Shown: positions 1 through 8,640 of the stretch, in pieces
Layout of the letters: every line of letters starts with the position of its first letter
How positions within the stretch are numbered: the stretch's first letter is position 1
Origin: Gillisella vitis
GTDB taxonomy: Bacteria > Pseudomonadota > Alphaproteobacteria > Rhizobiales > Rhizobiaceae
Assembly (NCBI RefSeq): GCF_021559775.1
Contig: NZ_CP056048.1
Span: forward strand, 620,001-684,000
DNA length: 64,000 bases
Direction of reading: 5' to 3'
The notes under the pieces: model-generated
Told to the model about the DNA's origin: nothing
The model's input: only the letters and a program-made list of their open reading frames with translations
The model's database searches: none
Program-made: the position numbers and the translations under genes

Positions 1-576
1 GGACAGATTCTCAGTTTCCTGGGCGATGGGTTTCTGGCCGTCTATCCTTGCGACCGCCACAAGGACCCATCCCGGCAGGCTTGTCAGGCGGCACTTTCGG
101 CTGTGCGTGTGGCCCAGTCGCGGTTGGCGGACCTGAACGCGGAGCGTCGGAAAAAGGGTGCGGCCCCTATCGGCTACGGCCTCGGCCTGCATGTCGGCAA
201 TGTGATGTTCGGCAATGTCGGACTGCGTGACCGGTTGACGTTTTCAGCCTTCGGTTCGGCAGTCAATGAAGTGGTCAGGCTTCAGTTGCTCACCAAGAAA
301 TATGCAAGCGACGTGGTGGCCAGCCATGCCTTTGCCGGCTATTGCGCTGGTGACTGGATAACGCTTGGTGAGGAAAAGCTGCGGGGGGTTCGCCAGCGGG
401 TAACGATTTTGCAACCCGGTCCGCTCATGGCTAAAATGCAGAGAGATGACGTTGAAGCCGATCTGCATCGCACCGGTCTTTCGGAGGCCGAGCGTTTGAT
501 TCTCCTGCATCGCGATGCCGTCCAGTTGGATGGACAGAAAAGGTCCCAAGCAATGATGGACCGGTTTTTGCAATAA
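1..576 (+). CDS. Class III adenylate/guanylate cyclase, C-terminal part (5' truncated by window edge)
   Basis: The frame is open from base 1 to a TAA at 574-576, so the start lies outside the window. The visible 191 residues are the C-terminal half of a class III nucleotide cyclase catalytic domain. GDGFLAVYP contains the second metal-binding Asp of the family, GLHVGNVMFGNVG is the conserved beta-strand glycine region, and FGSAVNEVVRLQ carries the Asn and Arg that bind the ribose and stabilise the transition state. By family knowledge it makes a cyclic nucleotide from ATP (or GTP). The regulatory N-terminus cannot be seen. A cyclic-nucleotide-binding protein lies 3 kb downstream on the same strand, so the two may form a local signalling unit (inference). 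The 180 bases to the next start hold no recognised feature. Confidence 0.85.
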   Translation, partial: GQILSFLGDGFLAVYPCDRHKDPSRQACQAALSAVRVAQSRLADLNAERRKKGAAPIGYGLGLHVGNVMFGNVGLRDRLTFSAFGSAVNEVVRLQLLTKKYASDVVASHAFAGYCAGDWITLGEEKLRGVRQRVTILQPGPLMAKMQRDDVEADLHRTGLSEAERLILLHRDAVQLDGQKRSQAMMDRFLQ

Positions 577-756
577 ATCAGGGCTGGATGCCGGGAAACA
601 GTCTCGATAGAGGAACAGAACGCGCCTCTAAAAGCTTGTGGAACGGGATCTTTGCATGACCGCTTTACAGCGAAGAGAAGTGCGCCATATATGATCAAAG
701 GCGTTGTCGCGCGGCATGGGGCGTGGGACGACAGGCGCTGCATTTCACGAGTGACG

Positions 757-3471
757 ATGGAAAAAAGCCTGGGGCGTTACATCTGGTCGAACACCTCTCT
801 GCAACAGGTGTGGATCCTGTGCATTGTCGGCCTGTCGATGATCCCTTATTTTCTCTCTTTCGATCTGCCCAAGCAGATCGTCAATGGCCCTATTCAAGGC
901 CAGGGCTTTGAAGAGGCTGGGGCGACAAAGCCGTTCTTGCATGTTGCCTTCGACCTGCCATGGATCGGACATCTGGAAATCTTCAGCGGTTTCGAGCTGA
1001 ACCGCTTACAAATGCTGATGGCTCTCAGCGTCGTCTTCCTGTGTCTTGTCGTGCTGAACGGTTTGTTCAAATTCTACATCAACACCTATAAGGGGCGGCT
1101 TGGTGAGCGCATGCTGCGCCGCATCCGCTTCGAGCTGATCGATCGAGTCCTGCGGTTTCCGCCTGTGCATTTCAAGCGGGTCAAATCTGCCGAGATTGCC
1201 ACGATGATCAAGGACGAGGTCGAGCCGCTGGGCGGTTTTACCGGCGATGCCTTCGTCCAACCGGCGCTTTTGGGTGGGCAGGCTCTGACGGCGCTAATCT
1301 TCATCATCCTTCAGAATGTCTGGCTGGGAATGATCGCCGCTGGCATGGTTTGCGTTCAGGCCGTCATCATTCCACGCATGCGTAGGCGGCTGCTGGAACT
1401 GGGTCGTCAGCGTCAGCTGACGGCGCGCCAGTTATCCGGGCGGGTTGGCGAAATCGTCGATGGCATTCATACGATCCATGCCCATGACACATCCAATTTT
1501 GAGCGCGCCGACATTGCCGCCCGTCTCGGCCTGATTTTTTCGATCCGCTACGATCTCTATCAGTGGAAGTTCATGGTGAAATTCATCAATAACTTCCTCG
1601 CCCAACTGACGCCGTTTCTGTTCTACGCCATTGGCGGGTATATGGCGCTGGAGGGGCGGCTCGACATCGGCCAGCTCATCGCTGTTATCGGCGCCTATAA
1701 GGACCTGCCGGGTCCGCTGAAGGAATTGATAGACTGGGATCAGGCTCGTCAGGACGTTCAGGTCAAATATGCTCAGGTGGTCGAGCAATTCGATGTTGAG
1801 CGATTGGTCGATGCGCGGGTTCACACGGTCGCGGCCACGCCGGTCGGCCCGCTTTCCGAGGCACTGGTGGCCTCGAATCTGGTGCTTTGCGACGATAGTG
1901 GCGCGCGCCTGCTCAATAGCGTTTCGCTGGATATTGCCCCCAATGAGACGGTTGCGATTATCGGTCAGAACGGTGGCGGCGGCGAGGCGCTGGCGGAAGC
2001 TCTCGGGCGTATCCTGTGGCCGGAATCCGGCCATATCAGCATTGGTGGCCAGGATATTCTCACCATGCCGGAATCGGTCACCGGGCGGCGGCTTTCCTTC
2101 GTGTCCTCGGATGCCTATTTCTTCCATGGAACTCTAAGGGACAATCTTCTCTACGGGTTGAAACATGCGCCTTTGACAGATGTCACCTATGACGGACTGG
2201 CGGCGCGCAGAAACAAACGTGACCTTCTGGAAGCGCAGAGATCCGGTAATCCGCTTCTCGATCTCAACAGCGATTGGGTGGATTATCGATCGGCTGGCGC
2301 TGAAGGGCCGGATGGACTCTTGAAGGTGATCCGTCCGGTTCTGGATGCGGTGACGATTTCGGAGGATATTTTCGATCTCGCCCTGCGTTCGCAAGTGGAT
2401 ACGCTTGCCCATCAGGAGTTGACAGAGCGAATCGTCGAAATCCGCCATGCGCTGCGCCGCCGTTTGCATGACGAGGATCTGGACGACATTGTCGTGCCCT
2501 TCGAGGCCGATGCCTATAACAGCCAGGCGACGGTGGGTGAAAATCTGCTTTTCGGCAAGATGAAACCCTTGATGATCAATGGTCAACGGCTGGCGGCCCA
2601 TCCTTATTTTCGCAAGGTGATGCGTGATACCGGCATTGGCGATGCGTTCTATGCAATGGGGCTCGAAATCGCGGCGAATGCGGTCGAATTGTTTCGAGAC
2701 CTTCCGCCCGACCATCCGTTTTTCCAGCAATTGACCTTCATGAGCGCGGAGGATCTTCCCGACTACGAGGCTTTGCTGCAAAAGCTCCATGGCACAGCCG
2801 TAACGCAAGCCTCGGCCAGCGAGCGCAGCAGCATTATCCGCCTCAGCTTTGCCTATATCGAGCCGCGCCATCGTTTCGGCCTTTTGACGCAGGAGTTGAT
2901 GGACAAGATCGTCGATGCGCGTCGCGAGTTCCATGCCGGAGTTCCCGCGGATCTGGCGGAAAAAATCGAGCGTCACGACGTAGAACGGTTCACCCTGTCG
3001 GCATCATTGATGGACAATGTGCTGTTTGGCCGGCTGGCTGTGCGCGAAGCCGATGCGTCTGACCGGATCCGTGCGATCATCCGCGACATTTTTAGAGACC
3101 TCGGCCTTGCCGAAAGCGTGCTGTCGATCGGGCTGGATTTCGATGTCGGCTCGCAAGGGCGGCGGTTAACCGCTGTCCAGCGCCAGAAGCTCAATCTGGC
3201 GCGGGCACTGGTGAAGCGGTCTGATTATTTCATCTTCAACAGGCCCTTGTCGGCGCTCGATCAGCGGGCGCAGGATAAGATCGTCAGCCACATCATGCAG
3301 GACCTGCATTGCGACGGTCAGCGGCCCTCAATCATCTGGGTTTTGCCAAATGCGGATATAAGCGGGCTTTTTGACAGGATACTCGTGTTCGACAAAGGAA
3401 ATCTTGTCGAAACCGGGAGTTTCGAAGAGCTTTCCGCCAAAGACGGGATGTTCAAACAGTTTCTCTCGTAA
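757..3471 (+). CDS. Degenerate ABC transporter-like protein (permease fused to an ATPase-dead, internally repeated NBD)
   Basis: A 904-residue protein. Residues about 1-330 look like an ABC exporter transmembrane domain: hydrophobic segments near 15-35, 88-110, 170-205 and 285-310, with a basic loop between. Residues about 375-904 have ABC nucleotide-binding-domain layout but lack the catalytic residues. The Walker A position reads GQNGGGGE (Lys and Ser/Thr replaced by Gly and Glu, Glu at residue 410). Walker B reads YFIFNRPLSALD (Asp-Glu replaced by Asn-Arg), and no LSGGQ is seen. The post-Q-loop motif occurs three times (DNLLYG near 462, ENLLFG near 595, DNVLFG near 753), so the NBD seems stretched by repeats of about 130-160 residues. 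I chose ATG 757 (MEKSLGRYIW) over an in-frame ATG at 652 because the extra 35 residues look non-conserved; the ribosome site is weak at both. Substrate unknown. Confidence 0.75.
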   Translation: MEKSLGRYIWSNTSLQQVWILCIVGLSMIPYFLSFDLPKQIVNGPIQGQGFEEAGATKPFLHVAFDLPWIGHLEIFSGFELNRLQMLMALSVVFLCLVVLNGLFKFYINTYKGRLGERMLRRIRFELIDRVLRFPPVHFKRVKSAEIATMIKDEVEPLGGFTGDAFVQPALLGGQALTALIFIILQNVWLGMIAAGMVCVQAVIIPRMRRRLLELGRQRQLTARQLSGRVGEIVDGIHTIHAHDTSNFERADIAARLGLIFSIRYDLYQWKFMVKFINNFLAQLTPFLFYAIGGYMALEGRLDIGQLIAVIGAYKDLPGPLKELIDWDQARQDVQVKYAQVVEQFDVERLVDARVHTVAATPVGPLSEALVASNLVLCDDSGARLLNSVSLDIAPNETVAIIGQNGGGGEALAEALGRILWPESGHISIGGQDILTMPESVTGRRLSFVSSDAYFFHGTLRDNLLYGLKHAPLTDVTYDGLAARRNKRDLLEAQRSGNPLLDLNSDWVDYRSAGAEGPDGLLKVIRPVLDAVTISEDIFDLALRSQVDTLAHQELTERIVEIRHALRRRLHDEDLDDIVVPFEADAYNSQATVGENLLFGKMKPLMINGQRLAAHPYFRKVMRDTGIGDAFYAMGLEIAANAVELFRDLPPDHPFFQQLTFMSAEDLPDYEALLQKLHGTAVTQASASERSSIIRLSFAYIEPRHRFGLLTQELMDKIVDARREFHAGVPADLAEKIERHDVERFTLSASLMDNVLFGRLAVREADASDRIRAIIRDIFRDLGLAESVLSIGLDFDVGSQGRRLTAVQRQKLNLARALVKRSDYFIFNRPLSALDQRAQDKIVSHIMQDLHCDGQRPSIIWVLPNADISGLFDRILVFDKGNLVETGSFEELSAKDGMFKQFLS

Positions 3472-3506
3472 TATCGTGATCAGGCGCGATAGGGGGTAAG
3501 ACGCAA

Positions 3507-3971
3507 ATGCTACTGAAGGACGAAGTCGAAATGTTGCGGCGTGTGCCGCTGTTTTCCCAGATTGCTCCAGCCAAGCTGAAGCTTCTGGCTTTTGCTTCCG
3601 ACCGGATGACCTGTCGTGAGGGCCAAAACCTGTTTCGCCAGGGCGACGTCGGTGACGCAGCCTATGTCGTGCTGTCAGGGACAGCCGATGTTCTGGTCAA
3701 TTCAGATGCTGGCGAGATCAAGGTCGCGGAAGTTCAAAGCAATTCAATCGTCGGGGAAATCGCCATTCTCTGCGATGTGTCGCGCACCGCAACCGTGCGG
3801 GCGGCCTCGCGTCTTGAAGTCTTGAAAATCAGCAAGGAAAACTTCCTGAAACTGATGAGCGATTTTCCCGAAATCTCCTCGGAAATCACCCGGGTTCTGG
3901 CTGATCGTCTCAATCACACGACATCCGAGCTGTCCGCGGCCCGCAGCCGCGAGCAACAATTGTTGAATTGA
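3507..3971 (+). CDS. Cyclic nucleotide-binding domain protein (Crp-like, no DNA-binding domain)
   Basis: A 154-residue protein almost filled by one cNMP-binding domain. LFRQGDVGDAAYVVLSGTAD is the usual N-terminal beta-roll. NSIVGEIAILCDVSRTATVRA is the phosphate-binding cassette, with the Gly-Glu that contacts the ribose and the Arg that contacts the cyclic phosphate. No helix-turn-helix follows; the C-terminus (DRLNHTTSELSAARSREQQ) is helical and may be a short coiled coil for partner binding. It lies 35 bases after the degenerate ABC gene, with GGGGG upstream of ATG as a plausible ribosome site. Inference: it senses the product of the upstream cyclase and acts on a protein partner rather than on DNA. 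The domain call is firm; the role is a guess. Confidence 0.85.
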   Translation: MLLKDEVEMLRRVPLFSQIAPAKLKLLAFASDRMTCREGQNLFRQGDVGDAAYVVLSGTADVLVNSDAGEIKVAEVQSNSIVGEIAILCDVSRTATVRAASRLEVLKISKENFLKLMSDFPEISSEITRVLADRLNHTTSELSAARSREQQLLN

Positions 3972-4129
3972 TACCGAGAGTGATCACCTCAGCACCCAGC
4001 AGATTGGATGGCCGGGCTGTCATATATCCTTTACTTGCTTTTCTGCCCATTTCCGCGAAGTTTCGGCATTCATTCAACCTCGTTCTGTCCTGAATCGAGG
4101 ATATTGTCCCAAACATCCCGGAATGTGCC

Positions 4130-4969
4130 ATGACCGATCTTAGCGCCCGCGACCGTCTCGCGCCTGACAGTTCTCCACGCCTGTTAGCCCTTGCCAGCAT
4201 TGCTCTCGAAGCCGGAGCGCTGGCGCGTCAATCGCTGCGTCGCCGTCATGTCGACCAGATGGTGTCCAAAGGTCCGCGCGATTACCAGACGGAAATCGAT
4301 GTCGCCGTCGAGCGCCTGATCGTTGCCGGTGTCTCCGAGGCCTTTCCGGACCATGCCATCCAGGGCGAGGAAGAGACCGGCAACCGTACAGGTGGCCCAG
4401 ATGCACCGGTCATCTATATTGATCCCATTGACGGAACCACCAATTTTGCCTGGGGCCTGCCGCATTTTGGCATGACCATCGCCATTGCCGAACGGGGCGT
4501 GATCACCTGCGGGGTGGTTTATGACAGTATGCTCGATGAGCTTTTCAGTGCTGAAATCGGTAAGGGCGCCACTCTGAACGGCGAAAAACTACAGTGTGCT
4601 GATGTGGCCGATGTCCAGAATGTGCTGGTGGGAGCGGGCTTGCCGGTCCCCGGACAAGTGAAAAGCGTCGATGAGGAGCTCTATCACCGGGCACTCCGCC
4701 GGTTAATGGATAATACCGCTGGCGTGCGCCGTCTCGGGTCGGCGGCGCTATCGATTGCCTATGTCGCCTGTGGGCGGCTGGATGGGTTTTTCGAGGATGG
4801 CTTGCAGGTGCATGACTATGGCGCCGCAGCCCTGATTCTGACCGAGGCAGGTGGCGTGGTCACAGGCTTTGGCGGCATGCCGGTTGACGCCGGAGGAGGC
4901 ATTCTTGCCGCCTCGCCAGCGTTGCATCCCTGGCTGCTCGCCGGGTTTCAGCCTGGGATGGACCGTTGA
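4130..4969 (+). CDS. Inositol monophosphatase family phosphatase (SuhB/HisN-like)
   Basis: A 279-residue protein with the family's metal and substrate motifs in order: GEEETGN (first metal ligands), DPIDGTTNFAWG (the DPxDGTxN signature) and a C-terminal VHDYGAAALILTEAGG that takes the place of the usual WDxAAGxxxxxEAGG. The Trp before the catalytic Asp is replaced by His, which is common in HisN-type or uncharacterised branches. Members hydrolyse phosphomonoesters such as inositol-1-phosphate, histidinol phosphate or adenosine 3',5'-bisphosphate with Mg2+; the substrate cannot be decided here. A 158-base gap separates it from the cNMP-binding gene, so it may have its own promoter. Its 3' end overlaps the convergent phosphodiesterase gene by 22 bases. 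Confidence 0.85.
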   Translation: MTDLSARDRLAPDSSPRLLALASIALEAGALARQSLRRRHVDQMVSKGPRDYQTEIDVAVERLIVAGVSEAFPDHAIQGEEETGNRTGGPDAPVIYIDPIDGTTNFAWGLPHFGMTIAIAERGVITCGVVYDSMLDELFSAEIGKGATLNGEKLQCADVADVQNVLVGAGLPVPGQVKSVDEELYHRALRRLMDNTAGVRRLGSAALSIAYVACGRLDGFFEDGLQVHDYGAAALILTEAGGVVTGFGGMPVDAGGGILAASPALHPWLLAGFQPGMDR

Positions 4970-5811
4970 TTGTCATAGAGTGCGATCAGCGCTTGAAGTC
5001 CGACCGGATCGTCAGTGGTGATCTGGTCGCATTTCAGCGCCAGCAGCCGCAGGACACGCGGTAGCGATGCCTCGTCTGCCCTGTTGATCGTATAGGCATC
5101 GATCCGTTTTCCAGCGGCATGGAAGGCGGCGACCATGTTGAAACCGCGATCCTCGGCAAACAGCACCGCCTCGTGATCGAGATAGATCATCTCGGCGTCG
5201 GGGATGGCGGCGACAGCATCGTCGATGAAGGTAACGAAGTCACCACTTTCCGTTGCCCGTTCGATGGCGCCGCCATGGCAGGGATCGTAACCGAGTGGCA
5301 GGCCGGGTAGGGCCTCTGCCAGACGGGTGACGGCCTTTGCATCGCCCGCCGACAGGATAACACGGTCGCGCACTGGCCCGATGGCGGCAACGAAAGCGGC
5401 GATGTCCTGCTGCGTCAAGTCGCTGGCCTTTTCCTTCAGGTCCAGTTGCAATACGGCACCTGCACGATGGGAAGTGCTGGCCAGAACGCGCCCGAGATCA
5501 TCGATCAGCATGACCCTATGGGCACTTGGCTGTCCATCACGGTCGCGCAGGAACAGGCCGCGCAACTGCTCCGTTGAGGCAGCGCGCACCGGGCCTTGGC
5601 CAGTGGTGGCTTTATCCAAAACCTCATCATGCAGCACGGCGAAGCCGCCACCGGCATGACAGACAAGATCGATTTCGACGCTGGCACCAAGCGCCATGCC
5701 CTCAGCGATCCGGTCCGGCGTGAAGGAAATATCGCCCGCCTGCTTATGGCCGCGATGCCATTTCAGCATAGTCCTGAAACCGTTACGCTCGATAAACAAG
5801 CCGTCAGACAT
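4948..5811 (-). CDS. Glycerophosphodiester phosphodiesterase family protein
   Basis: A 287-residue TIM-barrel phosphodiesterase. The N-terminal HRGHKQAG, then EIDLVCHAGGGFAVLHDEVLD, match the GDPD pattern (HRG, then ExD, then a His as acid/base before D-x-x-L-x-x-x-T-x-G). LQLDLKEK fits the Lys-containing strand. By family it splits glycerophosphodiesters into glycerol-3-phosphate and an alcohol. No signal peptide is visible, so it is probably cytoplasmic and acts on imported substrate. The start is ATG 5811, with AAGGAG eight bases upstream; the TTG at 5817 is less likely. It overlaps the end of the ABC ATPase gene by eight bases, so it is the last gene of the transporter operon. This resembles the ugp logic of importer plus UgpQ. 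Confidence 0.8.
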   Translation of the reverse strand: MSDGLFIERNGFRTMLKWHRGHKQAGDISFTPDRIAEGMALGASVEIDLVCHAGGGFAVLHDEVLDKATTGQGPVRAASTEQLRGLFLRDRDGQPSAHRVMLIDDLGRVLASTSHRAGAVLQLDLKEKASDLTQQDIAAFVAAIGPVRDRVILSAGDAKAVTRLAEALPGLPLGYDPCHGGAIERATESGDFVTFIDDAVAAIPDAEMIYLDHEAVLFAEDRGFNMVAAFHAAGKRIDAYTINRADEASLPRVLRLLALKCDQITTDDPVGLQALIALYDNQRSIPG

Positions 5812-6886
5812 TGGCAAAGCTCCTTAATCGCTCGGCGGTCTGGGACACACAGATCACCTTATTGTGGCGAAAAACCCGGAAAGCCCTGACCTGTAATTCG
5901 GCACGGTCGCCTTTTTGCCAGCCGGTTCCCGGATCGGTCATGGCCTTTACCCTCGTGCCATCACCGAGTTGAAGATCGACCATGAGATGGCTGCCGAAAT
6001 CGATAGCCCGGCAGACAAAGGCCGCGTCCGCCCGGTCGGTGGGCGACAGATGCAGAGCTTCGGGCCGAACCGCCAGCACAGCATCGCCATCCTCTGGATT
6101 GCTATCCGCATCGACCGCCAAGGAAAGGTCAATATGGGTGAATGCGCCCCGGCGCATCATGCCGGGAATGAAATTCATCTGGCCGATAAAGCCTGCGACG
6201 AATTCGGTTTCCGGCTCGCGGTAGACCCGGTCCGGCGGGGCGATCTGCTCGGCACGTCCAGCCCGCATCACGACGATACGGTCGGCCAGCGCCAAAGCTT
6301 CGTCCTGACCGTGGGTAACGAACAGGGTGGTAATGCCAAGCCGCTGCTGGATATCGCGCACTTCCTCACGCAGGCGTTCGCGCAAATGCTGGTCGAGGCT
6401 GGCAAAGGGTTCATCCAGCAGCAGGATTTTCGGCTCCAGCACCAGCGAGCGGGCAAGTGCCACTCTCTGCTGCTGGCCGCCCGAGAGTTGATAGGTCTGG
6501 CGCTGGCCGTAATCCTTCAACCCGACCATCGCCAGCGCTGCCTCGACCCGGTCAGCGATTTCGCTTCTCGCCATGCCGCGCAGCTTCAGGCCGAAGGCGA
6601 TGTTCTTGAACACATTCATATGCGTCCAGAGCGCGTGGCTTTGAAACACCATGCCGGTCGGTCGCCGTTCCGGCGGCAGACGGGTGACGTCCTGGCCGTC
6701 GATCCGGATCACGCCGCTGGTCGGTGCTTCGAAACCGCCAATCATCCGCAGCAGCGTCGATTTACCCGAACCGGATGGGCCGAGCAGGCAGACCAGCTCG
6801 CCATCCTCTACATGCAACGAAAAAGCATCGACGGCGGTGGAGCCGGGAAATTGCTTTGAAACGCGATCAAGGGTCAGTTGGGCCAT
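5804..6886 (-). CDS. ABC importer ATP-binding protein (PotA/UgpC/FbpC type)
   Basis: A 360-residue ATPase with GPSGSGKSTLL (Walker A), LSGGQQQRVALARSL (signature), ILLLDEPFASLD (Walker B) and a switch His in LFVTHGQDEAL. After about residue 240 it has the TOBE-type C-terminal domain usual for importers of polyamines, iron, sugars or phosphodiesters. It would power the two permeases encoded just upstream (7750-8640 and 6930-7739). The gap to the preceding permease gene is 43 bases; the stop overlaps the GDPD gene. The substrate is not fixed by the ATPase. Confidence 0.9.
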   Translation of the reverse strand: MAQLTLDRVSKQFPGSTAVDAFSLHVEDGELVCLLGPSGSGKSTLLRMIGGFEAPTSGVIRIDGQDVTRLPPERRPTGMVFQSHALWTHMNVFKNIAFGLKLRGMARSEIADRVEAALAMVGLKDYGQRQTYQLSGGQQQRVALARSLVLEPKILLLDEPFASLDQHLRERLREEVRDIQQRLGITTLFVTHGQDEALALADRIVVMRAGRAEQIAPPDRVYREPETEFVAGFIGQMNFIPGMMRRGAFTHIDLSLAVDADSNPEDGDAVLAVRPEALHLSPTDRADAAFVCRAIDFGSHLMVDLQLGDGTRVKAMTDPGTGWQKGDRAELQVRAFRVFRHNKVICVSQTAERLRSFANV

Positions 6887-6929
6887 GGGTGTTCGTTTCT
6901 GTTCCGGTTACAGGCGATGACGGGTCTGT

Positions 6930-7739
6930 TCAGGCGCCAAAGCCCTTGGCGAATGCGCCTGTGCCGATGGCGCGGCGGGCAAAGATCAGTGCGAGGAAGG
7001 AGGGAACCCACAGCATGACCGACAGCACCGCGCCATATTGCACCACCATCTGATTGTTGATGAAGGACACCATCAAGACAGGCATGGTGCGCACCTGCGG
7101 CGCGCCAATCAACCAGGCGCCTTCTGTTTCGTAAAACGTGCTGACGAAGGTCAGGAGCAGGGCGGCAAAGATCGTCGGCGCTGCCTGCGGCAGCGTGATC
7201 GACCAGAACACGCGCAAAGGCCGGGCGCCCGCGTCACGGGCTGCTTCTTCCATCCGCCGGTCAACATTCTGGAAGGCGGCAACCGGTATCCAGATCATCA
7301 GCATCAGCGTGCCGACCAGCTGAATCAGTGCCACGCCCCAGAAGGTGCTGATCAGATGCAGTTTCAGGAAAATCGCCGCAATGGCCACCAGCAGGCCGAA
7401 TTTGGGGAAGGCATGCGAGGCAAGAAAAGACAGGAACAGCAGATTGCGACCCGGAAATTTCATCCGGGCAAAGGCATAGGCAGCCGGAAGACAGATCACC
7501 GCCGACAGCAGTGTTACCGTGGCGGTGAGGCGCAGGCTGAGAAAGAGCGCTTCCCAGACGTCGGCGCGGCCAAGCGTCAGGAACCAGAAGCGCAGGCCGA
7601 ATTGCTGCGGGATGACCGATGGATAGCGCCAGACCTCGGTAAAGGCCCAGGTGCCGACCACCAGCAGTGGCAGGGCGATAAACAGGGTGAGCAGGCCTGC
7701 GAAAGCAAGGCCCGTCCAGTCGATCCTACCCACTCTCAT
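6930..7739 (-). CDS. ABC importer permease (PotC/FbpB-like second permease)
   Basis: A 269-residue inner-membrane protein with about six hydrophobic segments. The EAA loop EEAARDAGARPLRVFWSITL near residues 165-185 is the ATPase contact site of binding-protein-dependent permeases. It is encoded ten bases after the partner permease and is most like the ModB/PotC type, by layout only. Together with the 7750-8640 product it should form the heterodimeric channel for the substrate delivered by the 8640-9785 protein. Confidence 0.88.
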   Translation of the reverse strand: MRVGRIDWTGLAFAGLLTLFIALPLLVVGTWAFTEVWRYPSVIPQQFGLRFWFLTLGRADVWEALFLSLRLTATVTLLSAVICLPAAYAFARMKFPGRNLLFLSFLASHAFPKFGLLVAIAAIFLKLHLISTFWGVALIQLVGTLMLMIWIPVAAFQNVDRRMEEAARDAGARPLRVFWSITLPQAAPTIFAALLLTFVSTFYETEGAWLIGAPQVRTMPVLMVSFINNQMVVQYGAVLSVMLWVPSFLALIFARRAIGTGAFAKGFGA

Positions 7740-7749
7740 CGCAGGGGCC

Positions 7750-8640
7750 TCATCGTGTTCGTTCCTGATTTCTGGCTATCGAATAGACATAGAACGCGCC
7801 GAAAAACAGGCAAAAGCCGAAGCTGATCACCGCTTGCGTGGTGGCATTCAGCGGATCGTTCAGATCAGCAAACGTTCGCTGCATGAAAGGCCCCATCATT
7901 TCTGGCGAGGCCGGGCCGAGCAGATAGGGCAGGGTAAAGGCCGAAAATATTCCGAGAATGGCAAAGGAACTGGCGACCAGGAAGGAATTGGCCATGCGCG
8001 GCAGGATGATATGCAAAAATACCTGCACAGGCCTTGCACCAGCGTCGCGCGCCGCCTCGACGGCATTGTTGGAAATGGCGCTGAGACCCGCCGTCAGCAT
8101 CAGCACGGTCAAAGGCAAATTGTCCCAGACCAGACCGATCACAGGTCCCCAGGGCGTCAGATAGGGCGTTGGCAGTTTCGGCAGGCCCACGGCGTGGAGC
8201 AGGATATCGACCGTTCCATTTGGACCGATGGTGCGGATCAGTGCATAGGAGAGGATGATCGACGGCACGAACATCGGAAAGATCGCCAGCGCCTGAACAT
8301 AAGCGGCCAGCCTGCTGGAGGAAAAGCGCAGGTAGAGCGCAATCGGTACGCCGATCAGTAGCAGCACAACGCCACAGACGGCGGTGGTCCAGAGCGTGAT
8401 GCCGAGATTGCGCAGGCTGTAGGTGTCACTGAAGAAGAACCGGTAGGACGCCGTGGAAACGTGCCACCCGCCCTCCGGCGTGGTCATGACAAGCGTGCCG
8501 ATCACCGCCGAGATGATCGGATAAATGATCAGCCAGGCCAAGAGCAGGATAGGCAGGGCGACCAGAAGCAGGCCAGTCAGCCCGCGTCCAGCCTTTGCCT
8601 CCCGCCCTTTATCAAGCGGCAGCGAACTGGTCGCGCTCAT
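7750..8640 (-). CDS. ABC importer permease (PotB-like first permease)
   Basis: A 296-residue membrane protein with six or more hydrophobic segments and the EAA loop VEAARDAGARPVQVFLHIIL near residue 200. The first 20 residues are polar and cytoplasmic. The start ATG at 8640 overlaps the stop of the binding-protein gene (ATGA), which implies translational coupling; the TTG at 8643 is an unlikely start. It is the partner of the 6930-7739 permease. Confidence 0.88.
   Translation of the reverse strand: MSATSSLPLDKGREAKAGRGLTGLLLVALPILLLAWLIIYPIISAVIGTLVMTTPEGGWHVSTASYRFFFSDTYSLRNLGITLWTTAVCGVVLLLIGVPIALYLRFSSSRLAAYVQALAIFPMFVPSIILSYALIRTIGPNGTVDILLHAVGLPKLPTPYLTPWGPVIGLVWDNLPLTVLMLTAGLSAISNNAVEAARDAGARPVQVFLHIILPRMANSFLVASSFAILGIFSAFTLPYLLGPASPEMMGPFMQRTFADLNDPLNATTQAVISFGFCLFFGAFYVYSIARNQERTR

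Noticed and set aside
652-756. N-terminal extension of the degenerate ABC protein
   Set aside because: The 35 added residues are polar and basic and look unlike the start of such proteins; ATG 757 gives the expected N-terminus.
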